Assembly: GCA_017941355.1 (NCBI GenBank)
Contig: JAGAWN010000244.1
Span: 1 to 36,980, forward strand
Direction: 5' to 3'
Source: Ruminiclostridium sp.
Lineage (GTDB): Bacteria; Bacillota; Clostridia; Oscillospirales; Ruminococcaceae
DNA length: 36,980 nt
This document shows, in pieces, positions 1 to 7,845 of the stretch. The notes under the pieces were generated by a model. That model worked only from the letters and a program-made list of their open reading frames with translations, did no database searches and was not told where the DNA came from. A program made the position numbers and the translations under genes. Positions within the stretch are counted from its first letter, which is position 1. The number at the start of each line of letters is the position of its first letter.

Positions 1-36
1 ATGGTTCAGCAGCACAGAAAGAAATTCCGTCTTCAT
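1..36 (-). CDS. possible 5' end of an unidentified gene (partial)
   Basis: Only the first 12 codons of a minus-strand reading frame are inside the window (ATG at 36, reading MKTEFLSVLLNH). The same frame is open back to about 168, and another in-frame ATG lies at 63. A good promoter lies upstream (145-173) and a purine-rich GAGAGGGGG just before the ATG at 36 could be a ribosome binding site, although its spacing is short. It would follow the LytTR regulator gene on the same strand. There is too little protein to assign a function, and the start is uncertain. Confidence 0.3.
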   Translation of the reverse strand, partial: MKTEFLSVLLNH

Positions 37-144
37 CGCCCCCTCTCGCAGCCCTCTCCACATCTCATTGTGGATCTGTAACTGCTCCGGGAGCGATATA
101 ACCACCGTCCGCCGGCAGTGCGCACGCACCGCAGCTTCACACTT

Positions 145-173
145 ATTATAGCACAAAACCGCAGAAGTTGCAA
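145..173 (-). promoter_or_regulatory. sigma-A type promoter upstream of the left-edge gene
   Basis: Read on the minus strand, TTGCAA (168-173) and TATAAT (145-150) are separated by exactly 17 bp. It lies in the gap between the LytTR gene end (195) and the left edge, so it should drive a gene leaving the window leftwards. Confidence 0.6.
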
Positions 174-194
174 TACTTCCGCGGCACTTTTCGT

Positions 195-929
195 TTATCC
201 GCCAAACCTGCGATAAGCCTCCTGCACCTCAGCCACATGGCGGCGGCTGATAGGTACCTGTATGCCATTGGTCATCACCACGCTGCTGCTCTTGACAGAA
301 CGTATGTACCTTATATTTATAATGAAAGATTTGTGCGGCTGTACAAAGCGTCCGGACTGCAAAAGCGGCGAAAAAAACTCCTCAAAAGATATGTTGCGGC
401 GGGTACCGGTAAGCGTACTGCCGTCACGCAGGATATAACGCATACTGCGGACGTTGTTTTCAACATAAACCACATCGGCAGTGTTCAGAGTTCGTGATTC
501 GCCGGGCATACGCACCGTAATTGTATCGGCAGGGAGCGCCCTGTGTACAAGAAGCGCAAAGTCCAGTGCCGACAGCAGTTCGGTACGTTCCGCGGGTCTT
601 AGCAGATACCGTAGCACACGGATCTCGTAGGCTTCAAAAGCATAGGCTCGCGTCGCAGCGTTTATTATGATCGGTACGTCCGGCTGCAGCCGGCGGATAA
701 TATGCGCAAGTTCAACCGATGAAGCGCCGTGCGGAGGGACTCCGATAACATAAATGTCGGCACCGAAGCCGCCCGCAAGCTTTTCACGGGCAGTACGAAT
801 ATCGGAAAACAACTCAAGCCGCGGCTGAGCATTTCCGGCATCTTCGAGCCATTCCTTTATTATAGCTTCGACTGACGCAAGCTCTGTTTTCTGCGTGTCG
901 CATACCGCGACGGTAAAATCTCGTTTCAT
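195..929 (-). CDS. LytTR-family response regulator with degenerate receiver
   Basis: A 244-residue protein with an N-terminal CheY-like region (1-125) and a C-terminal LytTR DNA-binding domain (about 135-240), recognisable by VVYVENNVRSMRYILRDG, the FVQPHKSFIIN region and the closing ISRRHVAEV. Such proteins bind direct repeats upstream of target promoters and are usually activated by a histidine kinase. Here an acidic pocket residue (D11) remains, but the usual phospho-acceptor Asp after the third strand is a Gly (IYVIGVPPHG, about G63), the switch Thr/Ser is Ala (about 91-92) and the conserved Lys is Arg (LLRPAE, R111). It therefore probably does not work by phosphorylation. No kinase gene is visible beside it. 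A TATAAT box and a hairpin precede it. Confidence 0.88.
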   Translation of the reverse strand: MKRDFTVAVCDTQKTELASVEAIIKEWLEDAGNAQPRLELFSDIRTAREKLAGGFGADIYVIGVPPHGASSVELAHIIRRLQPDVPIIINAATRAYAFEAYEIRVLRYLLRPAERTELLSALDFALLVHRALPADTITVRMPGESRTLNTADVVYVENNVRSMRYILRDGSTLTGTRRNISFEEFFSPLLQSGRFVQPHKSFIINIRYIRSVKSSSVVMTNGIQVPISRRHVAEVQEAYRRFGG

Positions 930-948
930 ATTATCGCCTTATACAGTA

Positions 949-1005
949 ACTTCCCGAAGCTGTCGCGCCGGGAAGTAATCATTATATATCGGTAACCTAA
1001 GGTTA
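949..1005 (-). promoter_or_regulatory. promoter region, operator-like palindrome and leader hairpin of the LytTR gene
   Basis: On the minus strand a TATAAT (981-986) precedes the LytTR gene, with no good -35 box. At the -35 position sits a perfect inverted repeat TAACC-3nt-GGTTA (993-1005), a possible operator or activator site. Downstream, 949-976 forms an 8-bp hairpin (ACTTCCCG/CGGGAAGT) in the untranslated leader. The promoter call rests on the -10 box alone. Confidence 0.45.
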
Positions 1006-1080
1006 TTTGCGCGATTTAAACATTTATCACACCGATTGGTTTGAATGATCGGCAGAGAATGTGAGTTTTCTTTCAAAAAG

Positions 1081-1430
1081 ACGGGCGAATGCCCGAATGT
1101 GAACTGCTTTCCGCTTTCGGCGACCCGCCACAGCGAGGCAGTGATTAACACTTTAAGCAAAACCACCATACGGAGAAACGGGCGAATGCCCGAATGTGAA
1201 CTGCTTTCCGCTTTCGGTGACCCGCCACAGCGAGGCAGTGATTAACACTTTAAGCAAAACCACCATACGGAGAAACGGGCGAATGCCCGCGGAGAAACGG
1301 GCGAATGCCCGAATGTGAACTGCTTTCCGCTTTCAGTGACCCGCCACAGCGAGGCAGTGATTAACACTTTAAGCAAAACCACCATACGGAGAAACGGGCG
1401 AATGCCCGCGGAGAAACGGGCGAATGCCCG
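1081..1430. repeat. tandem array of 97-bp units with nested 22-bp units and six hairpins
   Basis: Three nearly identical 97-bp units start at 1081, 1178 and 1297. Two 22-bp partial units start at 1275 and 1394, and a last 15-bp piece at 1416-1430 touches the tRNA-Leu 3' end. Each unit opens with CGGGCGAATGCCCG, a 5-bp stem with a 4-nt loop, so there are six copies of that hairpin. The full units differ from one another at only one or two positions in the segment after CTTTC. The unit length is not a multiple of three, so it is not a coding repeat. Read on the minus strand the hairpin is followed by TTTCTCCG, so the copy next to the tRNA may act as a weak terminator. Confidence 0.9.
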
Positions 1431-1432
1431 TG

Positions 1433-1519
1433 TGGTGCCGGCGGCGGGGGTCGAACCCGCACGGTATTGCTACCACCGGATTTTGAGTCCGGCACGTCTG
1501 CCAATTCCATCACGCCGGC
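1433..1519 (-). tRNA. tRNA-Leu(CAA)
   Basis: The 87-nt minus-strand gene starts with GCCGGCG (5' acceptor arm) and ends with CGCCGGC, discriminator A and an encoded CCA. The anticodon stem-loop is CCGGA-CTCAAAA-TCCGG, giving anticodon CAA, which reads UUG. A long variable arm (GGTA-GCAA-TACC) makes it class II, as expected for leucine. The T arm contains GGTTCGACCCC. The promoter is immediately upstream and the 97-bp repeat array starts 2 nt after the CCA. Confidence 0.97.
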
Positions 1520-1532
1520 AAATACCGAAATA

Positions 1533-1561
1533 AGTATAGCATAATATAGATGATTCGTCAA
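1533..1561 (-). promoter_or_regulatory. promoter of tRNA-Leu
   Basis: Read on the minus strand: TTGACG (1556-1561), 17-bp spacer, TATACT (1533-1538). The start site would fall a few bases before the mature tRNA 5' end at 1519. Confidence 0.8.
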
Positions 1562-1600
1562 GCACTGTTAAAAATTTTTATAAAAATATCAAAAAACAGC

Positions 1601-1629
1601 TTGACAATTCAGTAAAAATGTATTAAAAT
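1601..1629 (+). promoter_or_regulatory. promoter of rny
   Basis: TTGACA (1601-1606), 17-bp spacer, TAAAAT (1624-1629). It diverges from the tRNA-Leu promoter (1533-1561) and would start transcription near 1636, about 350 nt before the rny start codon. Confidence 0.75.
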
Positions 1630-1635
1630 TAATAC

Positions 1636-1989
1636 TGTGAATAAGTCTGTATGCAAATACATTATGTGCAGTTCGGGTTAATCCCGCGAAAGCTGCGATA
1701 CAGCTATTTATCATTATTACCTTACCCGGTTTACATATTATAATCCGATGCAGAAATATTAATTTTTATTGCCCACCCGCCCCGGATATATTGGGACGGT
1801 TTACTGCGGATATGCCTGTTTTGTGTGAATTTTCCGTTCGCAGACAGGATTTAATAGAAGTTATATATATTTATATTGAGCAGCGGTTCGGCACAGACTG
1901 ACCATGTCCGTGTGATCTGCCCGCTTTTGTATGTTTCTGCATGGGTGAACTGTGCAGACGGGAATCATACAAAAAGGAGGGAAGGTTTC
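1636..1989 (+). ncRNA. long structured 5' leader of rny (candidate regulatory RNA)
   Basis: About 350 nt separate the predicted transcription start from the rny ATG. Visible helices include a two-part element near 1670-1700 (GCAG...CTGC enclosing CGGG-TTAAT-CCCG), a GC-rich hairpin CCGCCC...GGGACGG near 1780-1800, and a CCTGT...ACAGG pairing further down. The last in-frame stretch from a TTG at 1876 to the ATG is open but has no ribosome binding site. No known riboswitch consensus was recognised and no terminator is seen ahead of the gene, so its role is unknown. Confidence 0.4.
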
Positions 1990-3600
1990 ATGGAACTTGG
2001 ACTCGCAATTGTGCTGATAATCGCTGCTCTTGCTGTCGGTGCCGGTGTTTCGGCATTCATAGTTTATAAGATCGCCTTTAATAAGGGCGTCGAACAGCGG
2101 AAGAAAGACGCGGAAGCACAGATCGAATCCGCCGAAAAAGAAGCTGAGCGGATAGTCAAGGAAGCCCGCGAAAAAGCCGAGACTACAAAGAAGTCAAAGC
2201 TCGTTGAGGCAAAAGACGAGATCTACCGCATGAGAGGTCAGGCAGAAAAAGAGGTCCAGAAAATGAAATCGGAAGCCGAACGTGAGTTGAAGGAGCGCCG
2301 CGCAGAGGTTTCCAGATCCGAGAGAAGATTACAGCAAAAAGAAGAAAATCTCGACAAGAAGAACGACAAGATCGAAAAGCTTGAGGAAAGCCTTAACAAC
2401 AAGAACAAAAAGGCTGAAGAAAAGCTCGCCGAGGCTGAAAAGCTCAAGGCGGATCAGATGGGGATCCTCGAAAGGATATCGGGGTTCACCACAGACCAGG
2501 CAAAGGAACACCTGCTCCGTATGCTCGACGGAGAACTGGACAGAGAAAAGGCAGTCCGGATCAACAATTACGAGCAGCAGCTCAAGGACGAGTGCGACGA
2601 CAAGGCGAGAAACTGCATAGCACTCGCGATCTCAAGACTCGCCGCCGAAACGGTTTCCGAAATGACGGTATCCGTTGTATCGCTGCCGAATGACGAAATG
2701 AAAGGACGTATCATCGGACGTGAGGGACGCAATATCCGCACACTCGAAACGCTCACCGGCGTTGACCTGATAATCGACGATACTCCCGAAGCGATCACTC
2801 TTTCAAGCCACGACAAGGTTCGCCGCGAGATCGCGCGTATAGCGCTTGAACGTCTGATACAGGACGGCAGAATCCACCCGACACGCATAGAAGAGACTGT
2901 GGAGCGTGCAAAACGCGAGGTAGAACAGAAGATCAAGCACGAGGGCGAACGCGCACTGCTCGCAACAAATGTGAACAACATGAACCCCGAACTGGTAAAG
3001 CTTGTCGGACGTCTCTACTACCGCTCGTCTTACAGTCAGAATGTGCTTGACCACTCGATCGAAGTTGCGCATCTCGCAGGTATGATGGCTGATGAGCTTG
3101 GAGTCGATGCGGCTCTTGCACGGCGCGCAGGACTGCTGCACGATGTAGGTAAGGCGCTCAGCGAAGAGATCGAGGGTTCTCATGTACAGATAGGCGTTGA
3201 TGTATGCCGCAAGTACAAGGAAAGCCCGGAGGTCATTCACGCTATCGAAGCTCACCATGGCGATGTTGAGGCAAGAACGGTCATTGCGTGTCTCGTAAAG
3301 GCAGCCGACGCGATCAGCGCCGCACGTCCCGCAGCAAGAAGCGAGAACTTCGAGAACTACATAAAGCGTCTCCAGAAGCTCGAAGAGATATGTTCGTCCT
3401 ACAACGGAGTCGAAAAGACCTACGCGATCCAGGCAGGACGCGAGGTACGCGTAATGATAAAGCCCGAATCCATGGGCGACGACAAGATGACAGTCCTCGC
3501 AAGAGAGATCGCCAAAAAGATCGAAGCCGAAATGGAATACCCGGGTCAGATAAAGGTAAACCTGATCCGCGAAAGCCGCGCTGTAGAGTACGCAAAGTAA
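1990..3600 (+). CDS. rny: ribonuclease Y
   Basis: The 536-residue endoribonuclease starts mRNA decay in Bacillota and is anchored to the inner face of the membrane. Order of parts: N-terminal transmembrane helix (about 3-27), long Lys/Glu-rich coiled coil (about 33-190), KH RNA-binding domain with [10 protein letters not shown] near 239, and HD hydrolase domain with LLHDVGKA (metal-binding His-Asp near 384-385). The length is close to the usual 510-530. The ATG at 1990 is chosen because AAAAAGGAGG precedes it; an in-frame TTG at 1876 lacks such a site. It is monocistronic, with its own promoter, leader and terminator. Confidence 0.97.
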   Translation: MELGLAIVLIIAALAVGAGVSAFIVYKIAFNKGVEQRKKDAEAQIESAEKEAERIVKEAREKAETTKKSKLVEAKDEIYRMRGQAEKEVQKMKSEAERELKERRAEVSRSERRLQQKEENLDKKNDKIEKLEESLNNKNKKAEEKLAEAEKLKADQMGILERISGFTTDQAKEHLLRMLDGELDREKAVRINNYEQQLKDECDDKARNCIALAISRLAAETVSEMTVSVVSLPNDEMKGRIIGREGRNIRTLETLTGVDLIIDDTPEAITLSSHDKVRREIARIALERLIQDGRIHPTRIEETVERAKREVEQKIKHEGERALLATNVNNMNPELVKLVGRLYYRSSYSQNVLDHSIEVAHLAGMMADELGVDAALARRAGLLHDVGKALSEEIEGSHVQIGVDVCRKYKESPEVIHAIEAHHGDVEARTVIACLVKAADAISAARPAARSENFENYIKRLQKLEEICSSYNGVEKTYAIQAGREVRVMIKPESMGDDKMTVLAREIAKKIEAEMEYPGQIKVNLIRESRAVEYAK

Positions 3601-3637
3601 TCAATACCGCCGGCATTCACAGAAATACAGCAAAAGA

Positions 3638-3680
3638 AACAGCAGACTCAGAATTTGTGAGTCTGCTGTTATTATTATTC
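3638..3680 (+). terminator. intrinsic terminator after rny
   Basis: A perfect 13-bp stem (3638-3650 with 3658-3670, AACAGCAGACTCA and its complement) with a 7-nt loop, followed by TTATTATTATT. Located 37 nt after the rny stop. It may also stop transcripts arriving from the minus-strand GH5 gene. Confidence 0.9.
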
Positions 3681-3795
3681 TATTACTTCGACAATTTAAT
3701 AATTGGCTGATATATTACGTTCATTCCCCCGCCAACGGCGGAGGAAAGAACAAGGATCAAACCGTTAAACTATTACAAGCAAATATGCCGACTCC

Positions 3796-4752
3796 TCAGA
3801 TATATTTCAGCAGTTCCTCACGAACACCGTCGAGACGCTTGTCGGAAAGTCCGAAATCCATTTCCTTGTAGCTCCATGTGCAGCGACAGATGTTGTACTT
3901 CTCGAATGCCGAGTTTATAGCCTTGTACCAGTTCAGAATATCCTCGGGAGCAGCTTTGTCGATAACTCCGTATTCGCCGCAGTACAGCACAGTGTCGTTG
4001 GCTTTCGCAGTTCTTATCGCTTCCGCAAACAGTTTCTCGAAGTATTCCGCAGTCGCGCCGCTCTCCGCGTAGGTCATATCCTTGCTGACATCAAAGCGTT
4101 CCGGGTCAACCCATGCCGCGTGCTGGTGCGTGAACAGCAGCGGATCGTAGCAGTGAAAATTGTAAACGATCCTGTCATCGTAAGGCGGATCAAGATCCTT
4201 GACAGCCTCTACGCTGTTGTTCCAGTAGCTTCCCACGAGTATCACCGTTTCGGGTGCGATCGCGCGGATATGTTTTATACACTCCTTGGCTATGCGGTTC
4301 CAAACCGGGCTGTATTCCTTGTCAGTTACCTCGTTGAGCAGTTCAAACGCGATATGCACCGGATCATTCCCGAATCTGCGGGCGATCTCCTCCCACAGTC
4401 TGTAGAATCGAGCCTGTAATTCCACGCTTTCAAAAAAGCCTGTCTCACACTCGCCCTTGTCGAACGAAAAACCGGCTGTCTTATGCAGGTCTATCACAAT
4501 GTTCAGACCGTTCCTGCGGCACATATCCACCGCACCGCTGACATATCCGAAGCCGGTTTCGCTGTAGCCGCCGGCACCGTCCTCAAGTATGTTGAAGTCG
4601 ATGGGCAGACGGACATGATCCGCACCCCATGCAGCTATCGTTTCTATATCCTTTTCGGTGATAAAGCCCTCAAGGCGCTCCTTGCTGTAATCGCACTGAG
4701 ACAGCCAGCCTCCGAGATCTATACCTTTTCTGAAGCCTTTGAATTCTTTCAA
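3796..4752 (-). CDS. glycoside hydrolase family 5 (cellulase-fold) enzyme, cytoplasmic
   Basis: A 318-residue single-domain (beta/alpha)8 glycosidase of the GH5 type. Visible family residues are the acid/base Glu after Asn in ELLNEV (E141), the nucleophile Glu in YCGEYGV (E260), HxY near H200-Y202, DLH at H90 and an aromatic W293. There is no signal peptide or carbohydrate-binding module, so it probably acts inside the cell on imported beta-linked oligosaccharides; the substrate cannot be told. It appears to start at TTG (4752), because AAAGGGTGA lies 6-7 nt upstream; the ATG just upstream runs into a stop after three codons. An extended -10 box lies at 4786-4794. Confidence 0.85.
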   Translation of the reverse strand: MKEFKGFRKGIDLGGWLSQCDYSKERLEGFITEKDIETIAAWGADHVRLPIDFNILEDGAGGYSETGFGYVSGAVDMCRRNGLNIVIDLHKTAGFSFDKGECETGFFESVELQARFYRLWEEIARRFGNDPVHIAFELLNEVTDKEYSPVWNRIAKECIKHIRAIAPETVILVGSYWNNSVEAVKDLDPPYDDRIVYNFHCYDPLLFTHQHAAWVDPERFDVSKDMTYAESGATAEYFEKLFAEAIRTAKANDTVLYCGEYGVIDKAAPEDILNWYKAINSAFEKYNICRCTWSYKEMDFGLSDKRLDGVREELLKYI

Positions 4753-4785
4753 TGCAGGTCACCCTTTCATAAATTTGATATCACC

Positions 4786-4794
4786 ATTATAACA
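4786..4794 (-). promoter_or_regulatory. extended -10 promoter element for the GH5 gene
   Basis: On the minus strand TGTTATAAT forms an extended -10 box (TATAAT at 4786-4791). There is no good -35 at 17 bp; a TTGATA occurs at a 21-bp spacing. Confidence 0.45.
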
Positions 4795-4868
4795 TACGAT
4801 TTTCCGGCAATATATCAAATATTTGTCCTGCATATCGGAAAACGGTTATGAGTGAAAAGCGGAACGGA

Positions 4869-5600
4869 TCAGGTTTCTTCCCAGTTATGCCATACATTCT
4901 GCACGTCGTCATTGTCATCGAGAGCATCGAGCAGAAGTCCCATTTTCTTTATGTGATCTTCATCTGTAAGAGTGGTGTAGGTTGACGGGATCTGTGCCGG
5001 CTCTGCCGAAAGCACCTTGTAGCCCTTTGCTTCGAGAGCCTTGCCTACCTCCGTAACTGTATTCGGGTCTGTGGTGATCTCAACCACGCCGTCATCGAAC
5101 GTGAAATCGTCGCCTCCGGCTTCAAGGATATCTTCCATAGCCTTGTCCTCGTCGATATCCTCGTCCTCGTTGTCAAGAACAACGATGCCCTTGCTGCTGA
5201 ACAGGAAAGACACGCAGCCGCTGGTGCCGAGATTTCCGCCGAACTTGTCGAAGTAGTGGCGAACCTCACCCGCGGTACGGTTGCGGTTGTCGGTAAGGCA
5301 CTCAACGATCACAGCAACACCGTTGGGACCGTAGCCCTCGTAAACGCACTCCTCGTAGTTGGTCTTTTCGCCGTCGCCGCTTGCTTTCTTGATAAGACGG
5401 TCGATGTTGTCATTCGGAATATTGTTGGATTTCGCCTTCTGAACGAGCTGTGCAAGCTTCGAGTTGCTGTTCGGATCTCCGCCGCCCTCACGAACCGCTA
5501 CTATTATCTCACGGCTGATCTTTGTGAATACCTTTGCGCGCGCACCGTCCTTTTCACCTTTTTTTCTCTTGATAGTGCTCCATTTGGAATGTCCTGACAT
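4869..5600 (-). CDS. yebC: YebC/PmpR (TACO1) family protein
   Basis: A 243-residue cytoplasmic protein, full length for the family, beginning with the hallmark MSGHSKWSTIKRKKG. It also has GYGPNGVAVIVECLTDNRNRT and GGNLGTSGCVSFLF. Family members are annotated as transcription regulators and have been linked to translation of difficult sequences; which applies here cannot be seen. The start has GGAGGA upstream. It lies 23 bp after the secreted-protein gene and probably ends the obg-mrnC operon. The acidic stretch DNEDEDIDEDK (about residues 142-152) is normal for the family. Confidence 0.95.
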   Translation of the reverse strand: MSGHSKWSTIKRKKGEKDGARAKVFTKISREIIVAVREGGGDPNSNSKLAQLVQKAKSNNIPNDNIDRLIKKASGDGEKTNYEECVYEGYGPNGVAVIVECLTDNRNRTAGEVRHYFDKFGGNLGTSGCVSFLFSSKGIVVLDNEDEDIDEDKAMEDILEAGGDDFTFDDGVVEITTDPNTVTEVGKALEAKGYKVLSAEPAQIPSTYTTLTDEDHIKKMGLLLDALDDNDDVQNVWHNWEET

Positions 5601-5623
5601 AAAATATCTTCCTCCGTTTTTCG

Positions 5624-7387
5624 TTATGCCGCTTTTGAATTTGTATCAGTATCGGACAGAGATTCCTCGTAATGCCCGATAATATCGTAGTTTTTCCAGT
5701 ACAGGTAGTACCCGTCCATAAAATGCTGTATATCGTCTATGCGTATGCGGAACTTGTCCTCGCGCACCGCGAAGCTGTTCAGAACGATCTTCGGATTTCT
5801 GAAATACATCGCGTATTCCGGGAACATGAAATAATTCAGTCCGTAAGCCGCGCGCTGTCTGACTGCACCCAGCAGCATCTTCGTGTCGAACTTTTCGAGA
5901 TACGCGCAATCGTAGCCGCCTCTTACCAGTCTGTCATACATCTCGAACGCAGCGTTCAGAGTCTCGGAAGCCGAGTTCACTCCCGCCCTGACATACCGCA
6001 TATTGTAGGAATAGCTGTCGGTATCTACGTTTTTGAGTCCGAACTCAAAATACTTCTCCTCCGGCAGATACTTGGTTATCTCATTGAACGCGTATGACAT
6101 CCAGTGGCTGTGCAGCGACACAAAATCGTTCTTTACGAAGTAGTCGCAAGCTTTCTTGGCGCTGTTCAGAAATTTCGGATCACCGAGAACGCCGTAGGCT
6201 TTCAGCATTCCGTACGTTGCTTCTCCGTCGTAATAAACGATTATGTAATCCTCGGCTACCTTGTAATTGCTTTTGTGAAGCGTATGTGTGAAGCTTCCGT
6301 CGCTCTTCTGCATATACATCACTCCGGCAGCGAGCGCGCGTATCAGCGAGTTGTATTCGCCTGTTGCGAAAAGTTCCTCATAGGTGGTGTATGCCAGCAG
6401 CGCAAGCCCGTTGCCGCCTATGTTGAGCCGTGAACCGTCAGCCACAAACGCGGTTTTGCTGTCCTTGAACTGTATCTGTTTTCTCAGATATCCGAGCGCC
6501 GACTTTATCACCGGCACCAGCGCTTCATCGCGGCACATATCATACTGCATTATAAGGTTCCAGACCGTGCCGGCGTGCCGTAATATATTATACCCCTCAA
6601 TTTCCTCGTTGTCAATAGGGTAATAGCCGTAAACGAACTTACCGTCATCTCCGCAGATCGAGCTGAGATACGCGGAACTTCTGTCCGCCAGCATCTCGAC
6701 CATGCTCCTGTCGGGAGTCACCTCTCTGCGCCCGGTGTCACCGTACCTGCCGTTAATGGTCTTGTACGCGTATGCGCTGTTTTCCGCAAAATAGCCCTGT
6801 GTCTTGAAAAGGTAAAGCGTTGACGGCAGAGCGGAAAGCTTCTTCTTTCCCATTGAGCCGAGTTCGGTATTGATCCTCTGAAGATCAAGTATTCCTTTTT
6901 CGTAGTCGATCATTCCGCCGCTGTTCAGCTGTGCTTCGAGCAGTGCGGTGCCGTAGTAGGAGTTGAATGAAATGCCGCTTCTCATGCCTCCGTCTCTCAG
7001 TTCGGCAGTCTCCTTTACAAAGTCGGAGTATTTTTTCTCTTCCCCCGAAACCACAACGTCAAGCTTGAACCATTTCGGGACTATCCCGGAGTTCTTTGCC
7101 CTGCCGTAAGCCGTTGAGAGAGCTGTATCGAGACTTGCCGACTGGGCGAGACTTACAAAAGCCTTGCGTGAGCCGTCGGATACGGATATAAAGACAACGG
7201 CGCGTCCGAATTCGTCCACCGCCTGCATTGTCTCTTCATCGCCTTTCAGCATTTTCGACACCAGATTGTATTTGGCTGTGTACATATTGTTGACAACATT
7301 CGACGCCTGTGCAGGCACAGCCAGCACTCCGACAGCCGCCACGACCGCCGACAGCACGGCAGCCGCGATTCTTCTCAGTAACTTCAT
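5624..7387 (-). CDS. secreted protein, probable (alpha/alpha) barrel, unknown function
   Basis: A 587-residue protein with a clear Sec signal peptide (MKLLRR, a hydrophobic Ala/Val core, cleavage after about AQA at residue 29). An N-terminal alpha/beta segment is followed by a long helical part with repeated patterns such as GGNGLALLAYTTYEELFATG, YYDGEATYGMLKAYG and SASETLNAAFEMYDRL. These resemble the inner helices of alpha/alpha toroid enzymes (glycosidases, epimerases), but no family was firmly recognised and no catalytic pair is claimed. It sits 3 bp after mrnC and 23 bp before yebC, so it is embedded in a housekeeping operon. A role at the cell surface or in wall polysaccharide handling is inference only. 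Confidence 0.8.
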   Translation of the reverse strand: MKLLRRIAAAVLSAVVAAVGVLAVPAQASNVVNNMYTAKYNLVSKMLKGDEETMQAVDEFGRAVVFISVSDGSRKAFVSLAQSASLDTALSTAYGRAKNSGIVPKWFKLDVVVSGEEKKYSDFVKETAELRDGGMRSGISFNSYYGTALLEAQLNSGGMIDYEKGILDLQRINTELGSMGKKKLSALPSTLYLFKTQGYFAENSAYAYKTINGRYGDTGRREVTPDRSMVEMLADRSSAYLSSICGDDGKFVYGYYPIDNEEIEGYNILRHAGTVWNLIMQYDMCRDEALVPVIKSALGYLRKQIQFKDSKTAFVADGSRLNIGGNGLALLAYTTYEELFATGEYNSLIRALAAGVMYMQKSDGSFTHTLHKSNYKVAEDYIIVYYDGEATYGMLKAYGVLGDPKFLNSAKKACDYFVKNDFVSLHSHWMSYAFNEITKYLPEEKYFEFGLKNVDTDSYSYNMRYVRAGVNSASETLNAAFEMYDRLVRGGYDCAYLEKFDTKMLLGAVRQRAAYGLNYFMFPEYAMYFRNPKIVLNSFAVREDKFRIRIDDIQHFMDGYYLYWKNYDIIGHYEESLSDTDTNSKAA

Positions 7388-7390
7388 TTC

Positions 7391-7786
7391 TTATCCTTTC
7401 ATGTCTCCGGTGATGTATTCAAAGAGCTGCCCGATCCGTTCCTCAGCCCCTATAAGGGACAGGTATCCGAACAGCGCTTCCACGGCGGTTGCCTTGTGAT
7501 ATTCCGCGGAATTGCTTGATTTCGGCGCATTCAGCCCGGTGGCGTTTCGCCCGCGCCGCAGAATATCGGCTTCCTCTTCATCGAGAACAGTAAGCAGCTT
7601 TTCATAAGCTGCGGCCTGAAAAGAAGCCCGCGCCATACTCACCGACATATTGTGAAGCCCGGCGGAAGGACGATCCCCGAGACTAAGCACCCTCCGGCGC
7701 ACATAAAGCTCATACACGCTGTCGCCGTAGAACGCCAGCGCACCTGGACTCAGCCGTTTCGCTTCCGTTTTTGACAATTTATCCAT
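7391..7786 (-). CDS. mrnC: Mini-ribonuclease 3
   Basis: A 131-residue RNase III domain without a double-stranded-RNA-binding domain, as in Mini-III, which matures 23S rRNA in Bacillota. Family signs are LAFYGDSVYELYVR near residues 17-30 (acidic catalytic centre), the RRGRNA motif and YHKATAVEALFGYL with the second catalytic Glu. In many Bacillota it lies near cysS; here it lies between obg and the secreted-protein gene, 59 bp from obg and 3 bp before the next gene, so it is cotranscribed. Confidence 0.93.
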   Translation of the reverse strand: MDKLSKTEAKRLSPGALAFYGDSVYELYVRRRVLSLGDRPSAGLHNMSVSMARASFQAAAYEKLLTVLDEEEADILRRGRNATGLNAPKSSNSAEYHKATAVEALFGYLSLIGAEERIGQLFEYITGDMKG

Positions 7787-7845
7787 ATTATCCTTCTGTT
7801 ATATATAACGTTTTCCGGCACTGTTTTGTGACAGAAAATAACATC

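Noticed and set aside
1081-1430. CRISPR array
   Set aside because: Repeats of 97 and 22 bp are contiguous without unique spacers, and no cas genes are present.
1045-1533. Short open frames across the 97-bp array (1045-1245, 1315-1533)
   Set aside because: The repeat unit is not a multiple of three, no ribosome binding sites are present and one frame runs into the tRNA gene.
1876-1989. N-terminal extension of RNase Y from a TTG at 1876
   Set aside because: No ribosome binding site there; AAAAAGGAGG precedes the ATG at 1990, and the RNase Y family starts with a membrane helix as seen from that ATG.
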